From an uncultured Draconibacterium sp. (lineage in GTDB: Bacteria > Bacteroidota > Bacteroidia > Bacteroidales > Prolixibacteraceae): a DNA stretch of 64,000 bases. Every line of letters starts with the position of its first letter. Positions within the stretch are counted from its first letter, which is position 1. A model generated the notes under the pieces. That model saw only the letters and a list, made by a program, of their open reading frames with translations, made no database searches and was not told the origin of the DNA. The position numbers and the translations under genes were made by a program. This document shows positions 63,331-64,000 of the stretch, in pieces. The DNA lies in assembly GCF_963677155.1 (NCBI RefSeq), contig NZ_OY781884.1, positions 2,903,501 through 2,967,500 on the forward strand, written 5' to 3'.

Positions 63331-63408
63331 TAAAATATTACACAATGAGTTGCAAAGCGGGAGCTGCGCTAAAAGCCAAAGCTCAGAAGCTTGGCGCTTA
63401 GAAAAAAC

Positions 63409-63482
63409 AGTCCCGTAGCTCAGCTGGTTAGAGTACTACACTGATAATGTAGGGGTCCCCAGTTCAAGTCTGGGCGGGACTA
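63409..63482 (+). tRNA. tRNA-Ile (GAT)
   Basis: 74 nt. Acceptor AGTCCCG pairs with CGGGACT; anticodon loop CTGATAA gives anticodon GAT. T-arm loop TTCAAGT. The 3' CCA is not encoded. Usual position in the 16S-23S spacer. Confidence 0.96.
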
Positions 63483-63487
63483 CTGCC

Positions 63488-63536
63488 AAGGCAAAAGTAA
63501 AACAAGGCAAAAGTAAAAAAGTAGGAAGGCAAAAGA
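63488..63536 (+). repeat. AAGGCAAAAG repeat cluster in the rRNA spacer
   Basis: Copies at 63488, 63504 and 63526 between the two tRNA genes. It is notable that this dispersed repeat sits inside an rRNA operon. Confidence 0.6.
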
Positions 63537-63591
63537 CGTAAGTCTAGACCAATACTTTTGACTTTAGACTTTGAACTTTTAACTTGAAACC

Positions 63592-63665
63592 GGGGGATTA
63601 GCTCAGTTGGCTAGAGCGCTAGATTTGCATTCTAGAGGTCAAGGGTTCGACTCCCTTATTCTCCA
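63592..63665 (+). tRNA. tRNA-Ala (TGC)
   Basis: 74 nt. Acceptor GGGGGAT pairs with ATTCTCC with two G-T pairs; anticodon loop TTTGCAT gives TGC. CCA not encoded. Confidence 0.96.
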
Positions 63666-63730
63666 CGAGAGGCTGAAAAGTCGTAAAAAGACCACAAAAC
63701 AGTGGCATGTTCATAGTAATAGTGAACAAG

Positions 63731-63776
63731 AGATAATGCTGGTGCACATTTTAAGGTTCGATTCCTTAATTATCTA
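63731..63776 (+). pseudogene. tRNA-like relic in the 16S-23S spacer
   Basis: AGATAAT (63731-63737) pairs perfectly with ATTATCT (63769-63775), and between them lies an intact T-arm (TAAGG-TTCGATT-CCTTA, 63752-63768). The D and anticodon arms are replaced by 14 bases. The 46-nt element is followed by ACAC. It resembles the 3' half of the adjacent tRNA-Ala. Confidence 0.6.
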
Positions 63777-63943
63777 CACAAGTTGAAACAGTTTACTGTT
63801 TCTGTGCTTTAAAGTTCTTTGGCATGTTGGGAAAAAATAATTTTGATGATTACGCGAGTAATTATCGAGAGTCAAATCAAATCACAAGATAGAGACGACA
63901 ATTTTACAGAGATACAATTGAATCAATACGAGGATTCTCTAAA

Positions 63944-64000
63944 AAGAAAGTTACTAAGGGCGTACGGAGGATGCCTAGGCTCTCAGAGGCGAAGAAGGAC
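63944..64000 (+). rRNA. 23S ribosomal RNA, 5' fragment
   Basis: The last ~57 bases match the start of 23S (TTACTAAGGGCGTACGGAGG, then GGATGCCTAGGC and CAGAGGCGAAGAAGG). The gene continues beyond the window. The 5' boundary is approximate. Confidence 0.88.

Overview
The window looks like a chromosome segment of a Bacteroidota bacterium, probably a marine or sediment Bacteroidales/Marinilabiliales-type organism (inference). Signs: the 16S rRNA ends in GGAACACCTCCTTT; genes lack Shine-Dalgarno sequences; several promoters fit the Bacteroidetes pattern TTTG-N19-TAnnTTTG; and gene blocks typical of the phylum are present (rsfS/birA, DUF4492-cydAB, fused ccoNO, yicC-gmk-nadD). The DNA is moderately AT-rich.

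Layout. 1-7.1 kb: housekeeping genes (rsfS start, birA, an SRPBCC protein, pyrE, a NUDIX hydrolase, a TlpA-like protein, coaD, a large SLC12-like permease). 7.1-13.6 kb: five minus-strand genes for sugar transfer in the envelope (two GT2 enzymes of dolichol-phosphate-mannose-synthase type, three polytopic proteins, two of them GT39/PMT-like). 13.7-28.9 kb: a long minus-strand respiratory block. In transcription order it holds a Tat-exported 4Fe-4S protein, an NrfD-like quinol protein, a membrane-anchored cytochrome c, ccoS, a ccoN-ccoO-cytochrome c fusion, ccoQ, a short ccoP, ccoG, ccoH, a SafE-like protein and the copper ATPase ccoI, then DUF4492-cydA-cydB and a 36-aa CydX-like ORF. 29.6-35.0 kb, divergent on the plus strand: SCO, caa3-type oxidase subunits I, III, IV and II, and heme O synthase. 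One locus thus encodes three terminal oxidases (cbb3, bd, caa3), their assembly factors and a candidate quinol:cytochrome c reductase.

35-41.2 kb: an RNA helicase, a spondin-like lipoprotein, a two-component system with a possible autoregulatory direct repeat, and a 159-aa helical protein. Its stop codon opens a 21-bp periodic tract that reads as a decayed heptapeptide repeat. 41.6-45.2 kb: an AT-rich accessory island (lipoprotein plus 46-aa protein, LUD-domain protein, AraC regulator, HXXEE membrane protein) ending in a long inverted repeat. 45.3-51.9 kb: mnmA, yicC, a frameshifted four-helix-bundle gene, gmk, nadD, a PAS-LuxR regulator, a ChaN-like protein and a methyltransferase. 52.0 kb: an orphan promoter-to-terminator unit, a candidate small RNA. 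52.3-60.4 kb: glycerophosphodiesterase, two tandem acyltransferases, a GH9 lipoprotein, a diacylglycerol kinase-family protein and a DUF1593 lipoprotein. 60.8 kb: a relic of the C-terminus of a molybdate-transporter ATPase. 61.1-64.0 kb: an rRNA operon with three tandem promoters, 16S, tRNA-Ile(GAT), tRNA-Ala(TGC), a tRNA-like relic and the start of 23S.

Intergenic regions carry recurring short repeats: REP-like palindromes starting GTCAT, and clusters of AAGGCAAAAGT.
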